This document shows, piece by piece, positions 47,646 through 57,500 of a stretch of 64,000 nucleotides of DNA (positions are counted from its first letter, which is position 1; each line of letters opens with the position of its first letter). Source of the stretch: Actinomycetota bacterium (GTDB lineage: Bacteria; Actinomycetota; Actinomycetes; Nanopelagicales; Nanopelagicaceae). The notes under the pieces were generated by a model. It was given only the letters and a program-made list of their open reading frames with translations. It searched no databases and was not told where the DNA came from. Made by a program: the position numbers and the translations under genes. The DNA lies in contig WLOP01000002.1 of the NCBI GenBank assembly GCA_009699205.1, positions 1 to 64,000 of the forward strand. The letters are read 5' to 3'.

Positions 47646-49207
47646 AAAGAGTTCTCCCATACATTTTGAGTGCGAGTGCATATATTTTCGGCGCAGGTTT
47701 AACAATCACCAGTGCGTGGCTAATAACTATGGCCTCTTTCCAACCTCCAATATTGACTTTAAGCGTGGCAATCGTCATGGTGCGCTTTTTTGGTATCGCT
47801 AGATCTGTTGCAAGGTATTTTGAAAGAACTACAAGCCACAAGAGCGTATTTGACCGACTCACTGGATTACGCGTTCGACTATTCGAACAGATCACTTCTC
47901 GACCTTTCGCATTAGTGAGCGACCAGAGCTCAGGTAAATTGGTTAAGCGCGTAGTCGATGACGTCGAAAGGGCGCAGGAATACGAACTGCGAATTACATT
48001 GCCACATGTCGCTGCAGTTATTTCATTGTCTGTAGGAGTTTTGGTGGGGTATTGGATTCAGCCTCAATCTCTCTATTTCACAATCCCTTCGGTATTGTGC
48101 CTGTTGATTGTGATTCCACGATGGTCAAAACTCGATTGCGAAGCTCTGGCCCAAAAAGTTGAGGACTCTGAAAATCTCTATGCCCAGCTCATAGAACAGG
48201 CAGCGCATGGTGTTGTAGAAGCACAACTTTATGGTTATCTCGAACAACGGTTAGAAGCAACATCGGTAATGGAGCAGGCAATTTACTCCCATGAAAAATC
48301 CCTAGTATCGGCTCTGCGAAAATTCCAATTCTTTTTCGTAGCAATTCTCGGAATCACTTTGGTTGGCTTGGCTTTGATCGCTCAACATTTTGCCTCCATT
48401 GGGCAAATGCCCGCTGTGCAGGTGACGATGCTCGTCTTTTTGCCGCTTGTGATGTTTGAAGCAATCACTGCGTGGTACCCCAATTTATTTGCGGCCGGAA
48501 AGCTTTTGCTTGCCAAACTTGAGATCGCAAAGCTGGAATCCACTATTGCAGTTGAGCCCGTACAACAGCTTCCTCTTGCTGACCTTGTAACTACGCTAGA
48601 AGTACAAGGAGTGCAGGTTCTCTGGAATCAAGACGACCCATTCATGCGCCCTGTTACTTTTTCATTGGAAGCCGGGCAATCGCTCGCTATTCGAGGACGT
48701 AGCGGAAGCGGCAAGTCCACTCTGGCCATGGGGTTACTTGGGCTTTTGCCACACACGGGCTCTATTAAAATTAACGGCAAATCGATACAGACAGTTTCGA
48801 ATTTATCTGCTCATGTCAGCGCGGCAATTCAAATTAGTCATATTTTTAATACAACCATTCGAGAGAATATGAAGATAGGAGCGCCAGAATCCACCGATGA
48901 GCAGATTCACCTCGCTCTTGCAATCGTAGAACTTAATACCTTGGTCAGTGAGTCGGAATTTGGTCTCGACACTATTGTTGGTGAATTTGGCAGGATTCTT
49001 TCAGGAGGCGAAGCTAAGAGGTTAAATGTCGCGCGTGCATTGCTATCGCGCGCGGAGGTATTAATACTCGACGAACCGACAGAGCATTTGGATCGGGCTC
49101 TTGCGGCAAGAATCGAAGAACGAATACTTGGCCTCGGGAAAATGCTCATTGTGATTACGCATTCCGGATGGAGAGATGCCACACACATGCTCCAATTGGT
49201 GCGCTAA
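47642..49207 (+). CDS. cydC: ABC exporter subunit CydC
   Basis: 521 residues. The membrane domain spans about 5-300. The ATPase has Walker A GRSGSGKST (352-360), signature ILSGGEAKR and Walker B LILDEPTEHLD. It is the partner of CydD and overlaps it by 4 nt. CydC is last in the cydABDC operon, and the next gene (recG) appears to have its own promoter. Confidence 0.93.
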   Translation: MKRVLPYILSASAYIFGAGLTITSAWLITMASFQPPILTLSVAIVMVRFFGIARSVARYFERTTSHKSVFDRLTGLRVRLFEQITSRPFALVSDQSSGKLVKRVVDDVERAQEYELRITLPHVAAVISLSVGVLVGYWIQPQSLYFTIPSVLCLLIVIPRWSKLDCEALAQKVEDSENLYAQLIEQAAHGVVEAQLYGYLEQRLEATSVMEQAIYSHEKSLVSALRKFQFFFVAILGITLVGLALIAQHFASIGQMPAVQVTMLVFLPLVMFEAITAWYPNLFAAGKLLLAKLEIAKLESTIAVEPVQQLPLADLVTTLEVQGVQVLWNQDDPFMRPVTFSLEAGQSLAIRGRSGSGKSTLAMGLLGLLPHTGSIKINGKSIQTVSNLSAHVSAAIQISHIFNTTIRENMKIGAPESTDEQIHLALAIVELNTLVSESEFGLDTIVGEFGRILSGGEAKRLNVARALLSRAEVLILDEPTEHLDRALAARIEERILGLGKMLIVITHSGWRDATHMLQLVR

Positions 49208-49231
49208 GCAGCTTCCAGGGGATCTGTGAGG

Positions 49232-49237
49232 CAGAAT
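49232..49237 (+). promoter_or_regulatory. Possible leaderless -10 box of recG
   Basis: CAGAAT, 7 nt before the ATG at 49245. It lacks the first T of the TAnnnT consensus, so it is a weaker case. Confidence 0.3.
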
Positions 49238-49244
49238 GCTCGCT

Positions 49245-51416
49245 ATGGCCAACCTTGATTCCAAGTTAGTGGATGTGGTTGGCGACCGTACCTCTAAAGT
49301 CTTGGCGAGTGGTCTTGGTATCTCCACGGTCGAGGATCTATTGAGGCACTATCCAAGGCGATATGTTCTTCGTGGCGAACTCACCGATATTTCAGAGTTA
49401 AAAGAGGATGACGAAGTAACAATCCTTGCCGAAGTTTTTAGCGCAACAACTCGAACCCTGCACGGCCGCAAGGGAACAATCCTTGAAGTGGTAGTCACCG
49501 ATGGCACATCAAAACTCTCATTAACATTCTTCAACCAACCTTGGCGTGAACGGGAGTTACATGTGGGACGCCAAGGAATGTTTGCTGGGAAAGTTGGCCT
49601 CTTCAAAGGAAAGCGTCAACTGTCGCATCCGGATTATGAATTAATAGCCGACGGAAGTGATGTTGACAGTGCGATAGATCAGTTTGCTGGGAAATATCTG
49701 GCGGTATATCCGGCGACTGCAAAATTGCCATCATGGAAAATAGCTCAATGTATCGATTTGGCTTTGGGTGCTCTCGATGAGGTGAGTGATTATTTGCCTG
49801 AAGAAATCCGTGTGAGTCATGGATACCCAACGCTGGGGGAGGCCTTGAAATCCCTTCATCAACCATCAAATATTGAAGAATCCGAATTAGCTCGCGAACG
49901 TTTAACTTTTGACGAAGCATTCCTTCTGCAACTTCTGCTAGTAGTGCGAAGACAAGAATTAAGACAACTCAAGGCAACTCCGCGACCAGTTCGATCGAAT
50001 GGACTTTTAGCAGCGTTCGATGAGAGTTTGCCATTTGAATTTACTGCTGGGCAAAGAGAAGTGATGCAAGAGATAGAAAGCGATTTGGCCGCGCAACATC
50101 CGATGCATCGCTTATTGCAAGGTGAAGTTGGTTCCGGAAAGACAGTGGTTGCAATTCGTGCAGCACTTGCCGTTGTCGATAGTGGAGGACAAGCTGCTTT
50201 CTTAGCCCCGACTGAAGTATTGGCGCAACAACATTTACGTACCTTGCAAAAACTCTTGGGGCCTCTGTCTCACGGTGGGATGTTGGGAGCTCCAGAGCAT
50301 GCAACCCAACTCACACTTATTACAGGTTCACAATCCACGGCTTCAAGGAAAGAAGCCCTCGCGTTGTGCGCATCGGGTGAAGCAGGAATTGTTATTGGTA
50401 CTCACGCACTGCTGGGAGAAAGCGTTGCTTTTAAGGATTTAGGTTTGATAATTGTTGATGAGCAACATCGATTTGGAGTCGAGCAGCGGGATGCTTTAAA
50501 AGCCAAATCTGAAAAGCCCCCACACCTGCTTGTCATGACTGCAACCCCCATTCCAAGAACAGTGGCGATGACAGTTTTCGGTGATCTGGATATTTCAACA
50601 CTGCGCGAACTTCCTTTAGGTCGCCAACCAATTACTACCCATGTCGTGCCAGCACTAGAGAAACCTGTATTCCTAGAGCGCGCTTGGCAGAGAGTGAAGG
50701 AAGAAGTTTCACAAGGACACCAGGCCTACGTCGTTGCACCTCGCATTAGCGCCGCAACACCAGAAGATTCGGATATGGATTTTCTCTTTGGAGTTGTTAG
50801 CGCTGAAATCGCCAGCGTGGATGAAATTGCGCCGATGCTTCATGCAGGACCACTCAAAGGTTTGAGGTTGGCTATTTTGCATGGACAGCTTTCAAATGAT
50901 GAGAAAGATGCCACGATGCGGGCATTTGCAGATGGAGAAATCGACGTTCTTGTCTCTACCACCGTAATCGAAGTTGGTGTTGACGTTCCAAATGCAACCA
51001 TTATGGTCATTATGGATGCTGATCGATTTGGAGTTTCTTCCTTACATCAGCTCCGTGGCCGAGTGGGTCGTGGGACTTCGCCAGGATTGTGTTTGCTTGT
51101 AACAAATTCACCAGCAGGAACTTCTGCGCGAGAGCGCCTCACTGCGGTAGCCGCTACACAAGATGGATTCGAACTTTCCAGAATTGATCTCGAGCAACGT
51201 CGCGAAGGCGATGTCCTAGGAGCAAGCCAATCCGGCACTCGTTCACACCTTCGCCTTCTGCGAGTACTTAGGGATGAAGCGCTCATAGATCAAGCGCGAA
51301 CCGATGCGACGGTAATTGCCGCCAGCGATGAGTGGCAGGCAAAGTTTGAAAAGTTGGCAAGTGCTCTAACTATCTTGCAAAAAGATAGCGCATCTCAATA
51401 TATTGATAAAGGTTGA
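49245..51416 (+). CDS. recG: ATP-dependent DNA helicase RecG
   Basis: 723 residues. The N-terminal wedge/OB domain (about 1-230) precedes the helicase core with Walker A GEVGSGKT, VDEQHRFG (the DExH box), TATPIPRT and the C-terminal GRVGRG. It remodels stalled replication forks and branched DNA. An ATG at 49236 is also in frame but would sit inside the apparent -10. In other actinobacteria a DAK-phosphatase gene precedes recG; here the cyd operon does. Confidence 0.95.
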   Translation: MANLDSKLVDVVGDRTSKVLASGLGISTVEDLLRHYPRRYVLRGELTDISELKEDDEVTILAEVFSATTRTLHGRKGTILEVVVTDGTSKLSLTFFNQPWRERELHVGRQGMFAGKVGLFKGKRQLSHPDYELIADGSDVDSAIDQFAGKYLAVYPATAKLPSWKIAQCIDLALGALDEVSDYLPEEIRVSHGYPTLGEALKSLHQPSNIEESELARERLTFDEAFLLQLLLVVRRQELRQLKATPRPVRSNGLLAAFDESLPFEFTAGQREVMQEIESDLAAQHPMHRLLQGEVGSGKTVVAIRAALAVVDSGGQAAFLAPTEVLAQQHLRTLQKLLGPLSHGGMLGAPEHATQLTLITGSQSTASRKEALALCASGEAGIVIGTHALLGESVAFKDLGLIIVDEQHRFGVEQRDALKAKSEKPPHLLVMTATPIPRTVAMTVFGDLDISTLRELPLGRQPITTHVVPALEKPVFLERAWQRVKEEVSQGHQAYVVAPRISAATPEDSDMDFLFGVVSAEIASVDEIAPMLHAGPLKGLRLAILHGQLSNDEKDATMRAFADGEIDVLVSTTVIEVGVDVPNATIMVIMDADRFGVSSLHQLRGRVGRGTSPGLCLLVTNSPAGTSARERLTAVAATQDGFELSRIDLEQRREGDVLGASQSGTRSHLRLLRVLRDEALIDQARTDATVIAASDEWQAKFEKLASALTILQKDSASQYIDKG

Positions 51417-51419
51417 AAG

Positions 51420-51425
51420 TAATAT
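51420..51425 (+). promoter_or_regulatory. Leaderless -10 box of rsmD
   Basis: TAATAT, then CTGCTC (6 nt), then the ATG at 51432. It starts 3 nt after the recG stop. Confidence 0.55.
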
Positions 51426-51431
51426 CTGCTC

Positions 51432-52007
51432 ATGAGAATTATTGCTGGAGTTGCCAAAGGCCGAACTCTTTCTTCGGTTGCTGGAGCCACCCGACCCACA
51501 TCTGATCGCGCGCGTGAAGGACTTTTTTCTTCGCTGATGTCAGAATTCGGAGATTTCCTTGGCTTAAATTTTCTTGATCTTTTTGCAGGCTCGGGTGCCA
51601 TCGGACTTGAAGCTCTTTCTCGAGGCGCAAATCTTGTTCATGCGGTAGAGAAAGATGAAAGTGCTGGTCGCACCATTGCTTCGAATGCAACGTTGGTAAA
51701 GGCAAGCAACGCTGTCGGCGCGTTTCATCACTATGCAATGTCAGTACAGAAGTTCTTAGAAACTCCAGCCCAAAACAAATACGAGATTGTTTATATCGAT
51801 CCTCCTTATGAATTCCCTGATGGAGATTTGTATATATGTCTCGAACTCTTGCAGGCTGGAAGGTTTTTAGCTGAGGATTCGCTCATCGCAGTCGAGCGTG
51901 CGAGCAAGCGCTCTGAATTCACATGGCCATTGGGGTATCGGGTCCTGCGCCAGAGAAACTATGGACAAGCGGTGATTTATTACGGAAATCCCTCTCAGAA
52001 TGGATAA
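51432..52007 (+). CDS. rsmD: 16S rRNA m2G966 methyltransferase
   Basis: 191 residues. SAM-binding motif I is FLDLFAGSGAIGLEAL (about 38-53) and the catalytic motif is DPPY (123-126). N-terminal MRIIAGVAKGRTL is standard. It lies before coaD, as in most bacteria. Confidence 0.95.
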   Translation: MRIIAGVAKGRTLSSVAGATRPTSDRAREGLFSSLMSEFGDFLGLNFLDLFAGSGAIGLEALSRGANLVHAVEKDESAGRTIASNATLVKASNAVGAFHHYAMSVQKFLETPAQNKYEIVYIDPPYEFPDGDLYICLELLQAGRFLAEDSLIAVERASKRSEFTWPLGYRVLRQRNYGQAVIYYGNPSQNG

Positions 52008-52023
52008 GCCGAGCAATCATTGC

Positions 52024-52029
52024 TAGCGT
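52024..52029 (+). promoter_or_regulatory. Possible leaderless -10 box of coaD
   Basis: TAGCGT, 7 nt before the ATG at 52037. Confidence 0.4.
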
Positions 52030-52036
52030 TTGCGAT

Positions 52037-52516
52037 ATGAATAGCGCAGTTTGTCCGGGTTCTTTCGACCCAATGACTTTTGGTCACCTAGACATCATTG
52101 AACGCGCAAGTGAGCACTTTGATCAGGTCATTGTGGCTGTGCTCGAAAATCGCACCAAAGCGAGTCTATTTACCGTCGAAGAGAGAATTGCCCAGATTAG
52201 CGAGAACACAAAGCGCTTTCCCAATGTAGTTGTCGCTTCCTGGCATGGACTTCTTGTTGATTATTGCCGTAAGAATGAGATCAAAACCATTGTTAAAGGT
52301 TTACGAGCTGTCACCGATTTCGATTACGAACTCCAAATGGCTCAAGTGAACTTGCAAGCTGCGGGCGTTGAAACGATGTTTATGGCGACTGCTCCGACAC
52401 ATTCATTCTTATCTTCATCGTTAGTGAAAGAGCTAGCGCACTATGGTGGAGATGTATCCACCATGGTTCCTGCCAATATAAATGCTGCATTAACAGCAGC
52501 GCTACAAGGGAAGTGA
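52037..52516 (+). CDS. coaD: Phosphopantetheine adenylyltransferase
   Basis: 159 residues. CPGSFDPMTFGHLDII (6-21) holds the T/HxGH-type nucleotide site; ending motifs include SSSLVKELA. It makes dephospho-CoA. The ATG at 52037 gives the usual family length; the frame extends upstream only through rsmD. Confidence 0.96.
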   Translation: MNSAVCPGSFDPMTFGHLDIIERASEHFDQVIVAVLENRTKASLFTVEERIAQISENTKRFPNVVVASWHGLLVDYCRKNEIKTIVKGLRAVTDFDYELQMAQVNLQAAGVETMFMATAPTHSFLSSSLVKELAHYGGDVSTMVPANINAALTAALQGK

Positions 52517-52519
52517 CCT

Positions 52520-53002
52520 ATGGACTCCATTGAAAAACTCACATCAGCGATCACTATGGTCGAAGAAGCTCGTAGCGTTCCCTTGTCGGCTTCATGCGTG
52601 GTTCACCGCGGCGAGCTCTTAGAACTCTTAGATGAAGCTCGTAATCTCTTGCCTCATGATTTCTCAACTGCGCAAAATGTTATCTCTTCGCGCGATGCAA
52701 TTTTGGAAGAGGGACAAGGCAGTGCCGAACAACTAGTAGCCATGGCGCGAGAAGAAGTTGCCCGCATGGTTGAACAGACTGCGATAGTCCAAGCCGCCCG
52801 CGATGAAGCGCAAAGAATTCTTGCGCAAGTGCGCGAAACCGCAGACCGCGAACGCGAAGAAGTTGAGACTTATATCGATTCACGCTTGGCAACTCTGGAA
52901 GTTATTTTAGCTAAGACCTCTGATGCCGTTGCTCGAGGACGCGAACGTCTAGCAGGCGCTCACGATAACGATGCACTGTCACACCTCTCCGCAGAGAAGT
53001 AG
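52520..53002 (+). CDS. sepIVA: SepIVA-like coiled-coil cell-division protein
   Basis: 160 residues. After a short N-terminal part, residues about 60-145 form a long charged coiled coil (many Glu, Arg and Ala; EEVARMVEQTAIVQAARDEA). Position and character match Rv2927c (SepIVA) of mycobacteria, an essential DivIVA-like septum protein located next to a DUF177 gene and rnc. The call rests on synteny and coiled-coil form, not on strong motifs. It lies 3 nt after coaD. Confidence 0.7.
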   Translation: MDSIEKLTSAITMVEEARSVPLSASCVVHRGELLELLDEARNLLPHDFSTAQNVISSRDAILEEGQGSAEQLVAMAREEVARMVEQTAIVQAARDEAQRILAQVRETADREREEVETYIDSRLATLEVILAKTSDAVARGRERLAGAHDNDALSHLSAEK

Positions 53003-53004
53003 TA

Positions 53005-53580
53005 ATGGTGCCCCGCCCATCTGAGGTTTACCTCTTTAGTTCGCATGACTTGCCTCGTCGTTCGGGGGAAATGCGAGAGTATTCATTCGACATCACAGTT
53101 CCGGAACGAGTGGGGATCGATGTTATTGCAGTCCTAGGTGGCGAAGATATTCATGTTGAGATGCGTCTGGAATCTGTTTCTGAGGGAGTTTTAGTGAGTG
53201 CGGATATTTCTGCAATTGCAGATGGCGAGTGCATGCGCTGCCTTGAGCCAATCGAGTTAGATATTGATAGACGAATTCAAGAGCTCTATCGCTACGAACC
53301 GCAGAAGGCTCATACCAAGGCAGAACGTAAGCGCGCCCGAGAAGAAGCCGATGATTTGGATGACGATGACGATCTCATGATGGATGGCGACTTCATCAAT
53401 CTAGAGACGCCCATTCGTGATGCAATTGTTTTAGACCTGCCGATAAACCCACTTTGCACCCTAGATTGTGCTGGCCTATGTGCTGGATGCGGGGTGAAAT
53501 GGAGCCTTCTACCGAGCGACCATGCCCACGAACTCATCGATCCACGCTGGGCAGGTCTGCCTGATTTAGGAGAGCAGTAA
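53005..53580 (+). CDS. YceD/DUF177 family protein
   Basis: 191 residues. Features are the CMRCLEPIEL pair (near 75), an acidic stretch of aspartates (near 115-125) and the C-terminal cysteine cluster CTLDCAGLCAGCG. DUF177 proteins precede rpmF in many bacteria and are linked to 23S rRNA or L32 expression. Function is not firmly known. Confidence 0.9.
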   Translation: MVPRPSEVYLFSSHDLPRRSGEMREYSFDITVPERVGIDVIAVLGGEDIHVEMRLESVSEGVLVSADISAIADGECMRCLEPIELDIDRRIQELYRYEPQKAHTKAERKRAREEADDLDDDDDLMMDGDFINLETPIRDAIVLDLPINPLCTLDCAGLCAGCGVKWSLLPSDHAHELIDPRWAGLPDLGEQ

Positions 53581-53668
53581 CCTCGATTTCAAGAATTGGG
53601 CCTTTTGGGGGATACTTACCCCCTGATGAAATTCAGTAGAGATTTCACAAGAGAGTAAGGAAAGTCAA

Positions 53669-53842
53669 GTGCCAGTACCAAAGCGGAAGATGTCTCGCTC
53701 GAAGACCCGTTCTCGTCGTAGTCAGTGGAAAACAACTGCGGCCGCACTTGCAGCATGCCCACAATGCCAACAACCAAAATTGCAACACACTGCTTGCCCC
53801 ACATGTGGCATGTACAACAACCGTCAGGTAATCGAGGTCTGA
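53669..53842 (+). CDS. rpmF: 50S ribosomal protein L32
   Basis: 57 residues from GTG (AAGGAA ribosome-binding site). Reads MPVPKRKMSRSKTRSRRS and carries a zinc ribbon with cysteine pairs CPQC and CPTC. It is the usual neighbour of DUF177 and rnc. Confidence 0.96.
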   Translation: MPVPKRKMSRSKTRSRRSQWKTTAAALAACPQCQQPKLQHTACPTCGMYNNRQVIEV

Positions 53843-53867
53843 TCTGTACTCCTCGCTAGCTAAAGCA

Positions 53868-54527
53868 TTGGGTGTTGAATTCCACCCGCAACTGCTGGAG
53901 TTAGCCCTGACCCATCGTTCATTTGCTTACGAGTCAGGTCTTTCTGAAACAAACGAACGCCTTGAATTTCTTGGCGATTCGGTTCTTGGGTTAATTGTCA
54001 CCGAAGAGTTGTATCGCAGATATCCAGATCTCGATGAAAGTCGTTTATCACCATTGCGTTCTGGCGTAGTTAATATGCGCGCGCTCGCAGATATTGCACG
54101 GACACTTAATCTCGGAGAATTCATTCGTTTAGGTAAAGGCGAAGAAGTTACAGGCGGGCGCGACAAGAACTCATTGCTGGCCGATGCCTTAGAAGCGCTC
54201 ATCGGAGCGATTTACTTAGAAACAGGAATCGAAAAAACAACTGCCATTGTTCGAACCCTCATTAATGAGACCCTTGAGAGCGCAATGGCACGTGGTGCCG
54301 GTCTCGATGGGAAAACAGCTCTTCAAGAGTTGGCTGCAATTCGAGGCATGGGTGCGCCTGAATATGTAGTCACCGAATCTGGCCCTGATCACGATAAGAG
54401 TTTCTCTGCTGTTGCAATGCTTGCTGGGGCTGCGATAGCCCAAGGTGAAGGAAAATCCAAGCGCGAAGCAGAGCAATTTGCCGCACGCAACGCTTTCGAT
54501 ATTTTGAGCGTGACCGCAGAGTCCTGA
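53868..54527 (+). CDS. rnc: Ribonuclease III
   Basis: 219 residues from TTG. The catalytic signature NERLEFLGDSVLG is near 28-40, the second acidic site DALEALIGAIY near 104, and a dsRNA-binding domain occupies about 147-216. It processes rRNA and structured RNAs. The frame is open from 53832, and codons 53844-53867 encode LYSSLAKA, which lengthens the normal first helix. No ATG or GTG is present, only a CTG at 53844, 1 nt after the rpmF stop. The real start may therefore be upstream of the TTG. Confidence 0.94.
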   Translation: MGVEFHPQLLELALTHRSFAYESGLSETNERLEFLGDSVLGLIVTEELYRRYPDLDESRLSPLRSGVVNMRALADIARTLNLGEFIRLGKGEEVTGGRDKNSLLADALEALIGAIYLETGIEKTTAIVRTLINETLESAMARGAGLDGKTALQELAAIRGMGAPEYVVTESGPDHDKSFSAVAMLAGAAIAQGEGKSKREAEQFAARNAFDILSVTAES

Positions 54528-54536
54528 CCCCTAGGG

Positions 54537-54542
54537 TAGGTT
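54537..54542 (+). promoter_or_regulatory. Leaderless -10 box of smc
   Basis: TAGGTT, then TGCCCC (6 nt), then the GTG at 54549. The TGCCCC spacer is the same as before the cysteine desulfurase gene. Confidence 0.5.
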
Positions 54543-54548
54543 TGCCCC

Positions 54549-57500
54549 GTGTATTTGAAGAGCATCACGCTCAAGGGCTTTAAGTCCTTCGCTTCTTCCA
54601 CCACGCTGCGCCTTGAAAGAGGCATCACCTGCGTGGTCGGACCCAACGGCTCAGGCAAAAGTAACGTTGTCGATGCTCTCTCATGGGTTATGGGCGAACA
54701 AGGTGCAAAAACTTTACGTGGCGGCAAGATGGAAGATGTCATCTTCGCGGGTACGAGTGGCCGCGCACCTTTAGGTCGTGCTGAAGTTTCTGTCACTATT
54801 GATAATACCGATGGCGCACTTCCAATTGATTACACAGAAGTCACCATCTCTCGCATACTTTTTCGTAATGGAACTAGTGAATATCAGATCAACGGAGATG
54901 CATCCCGCCTTCTAGATATTCAAGAACTCTTGAGCGATAGTGGTATCGGTCGCGAGATGCACGTCATCGTTGGACAAGGACAACTTGATGCCATCTTGAT
55001 GGCCAACCCGCAAGAGCGACGTGGATTTATCGAAGAAGCTGCAGGCGTTCTTAAGCATCGCAAACGCAAAGAGAAAGCCATTCGCAAGCTAGATTCGATG
55101 CAGGCGAATTTGGCACGTATCCAAGACCTCACTGTAGAACTTCGACGACAACTTCGTCCTCTAGGCAAGCAAGCAGAAGTTGCTAAGAAAGCCGCAACGA
55201 TTCAGGCAGATCTTCGTGATGCAAAACTTCGATTGCTAGCAGATGACTTAATTTCACTTACTAAGACCCTCAACGCAGAAGTAGCTGACGAAACAGTTCT
55301 TCGCGAGCGACGCACATTAGTCGAATCCGATTTAGACCGTGCACGTTCTCGTGAAGCAGAACTTGATGCACAAAGTGCAATTGATAATCCACGTCTTGTT
55401 GCCTCTCAAGATACTTATTATCAACTTAACGCTTTGCGCGAAAAGTTCCGTGGCACCGCTTCACTAGCTCAGGAAAGATCACGCTTCCTTGCAGAAGAAG
55501 CCGAAGAAGCGCGCACTGCCGGTCGCGATCCCGAAAGCCTCGATCGCGAAGCATTGGCCCTGCGCGAAGAAGAGCGCGCCCTCCGTGAAGCCGTTATTCA
55601 ATCTCGCCATGAACTTCAGAGCGCGACAGTGGCATTGGCTCAAGCCGAATCTGATTTAAAAGCTGAAGAGGATCGAGTTGCCGCAGCGCTACGTGCTCTT
55701 GCAGATCAACGCGAAGGCACTGCGCGCCAAGAGGGCCATATCAAATCACTTGCTGCCCGTTTGGAAGCGATCTCCGAAGAAATCTCTCGTTTATCGAAAG
55801 CCCGTGAAGATGCTCAAAATCGAGCTGATACAGCACAAAGTGAGTATTCAACCTTTGAGAGAGATATCGCCAGCGCTGATTCCGGAGAGCTTGGTTTAGA
55901 TTCACAATTTGAAAACGCCAAGCGCAATCTAGATGCGAGCAAAGCCGCACTAGCTTCCTTGGTTGATGCAGAACGTGCGGCAGATCGTCAACGCAATGGC
56001 CTTGAATCAAAAGTTGAAGCTATGCGTCTTACCTCCCAATCTCGTGACGGAGCTGCGGCCCTATTGCGCGATCCTCGGGGAGTCCACATTCTAGGAAGCA
56101 TCGCTTCATTGCTTGACATAGATGCTGGCTGGGAAAGCGCCGTTGCGGCAGCACTTGGATCACTAGCTGACGCGGTTGTTGTCCAAGATTTATCGACTGC
56201 GGTTACTGCGTTAACCACTCTTCGCAACGAGAACCTTGGCCAAGCTGATTTTCTTGTCGTTCAATCGAGCAGTCAACGTGATGCAGGTTCTATCCCGCAA
56301 GGCTTGACCGCCATCACTACCCATGTTCGTTCAACGACTATTGATTCAATGTTGCGTGATTTGCTTGTAACCACGGTAGTTGCCGAAGACGCCCGAGCAG
56401 CAGAAGTAATTATCCGCGCCCATTCTCATTTAACTGTGGTTACCCGTGACGGCGATATCTTCACGCAGAACCGTGCGCGCGGTGGCTCTAAGAGTTCTTC
56501 CTCGCTTATCGAAATTAAAGCTCTCGTCCAAGATCTCGATGCACAAGTAACTGCAGTGACTCATGATTGCGAACGTTTGAAATTTGAGATTAGTACTGCA
56601 GAAGGCGATGTTGCCTCTCGTCAGGGCGAACACGACCGCGCGTTGTCAGCGCTTAATGAATCTGACGCACATATCGCAGCGCTCACCGAGCAACTGGCTG
56701 TCTCCGGCCAACATGCCAAATCTGCCCGCGCTGAAGTGGAACGCCTTACCGCTGCAATTGGAGAGGCTACTTCTGCAAAAACTCGCGATGAGAGCGAACT
56801 TTCCATCGCTCAAGAGCAACTTCATCATCACGGTAGCGTTGAAGAACCCAGCCATTCACGTGCCGAAGAAATCAGAACACAAGTTTCTGGTGCACGGACT
56901 ACAGAAGTTGAAGCCCGCCTAGCTCTACGAACGAGCGAAGAACGTTTAGATTCCTTGGCCGCTCGAGCACAAGCGCTCGAAGATGCTGCTCGGGCCGAAC
57001 GTGAAGCATCAGAACGTGCAGTAAGTCGTCGTGGTGCACGTGCTCAAGGTGCTGTGATTTCACAAGCGATTGCAGAATCCGCATATGAAGCGTTGATCCA
57101 CATTGAGCGCTCAATTGCTAAGGCTGCAACCGAGAGAGGTCGTCTTGAAGAAGCTCGCGCATCTCGTGAAGGTGAAACTCTTACGATCCGCGCACGTGCT
57201 CGCGAACTTGCCGTTGAATTAGAGCAGCTGACTTCCAGTGTTCACCAAGATGAAATTGCACGCGCAGAACAACGTATGCGCATCGAACAACTCGAATCCA
57301 AGGCAATTGAAGAACTTGGCGTTGATATTCAAACTCTGACTGCCGAATATGGTCCAGATAGCGATGTTCCTACATTTATTGAAACTGAAGATGGACAGAT
57401 TGTTGCGACCGAACTGATTCCATATCGTCGCGATCAACAAGAGAAGCGACTTCACAATGCAGAACGTTCGCTGAATTTACTCGGGAAGATTAACCCTCTT

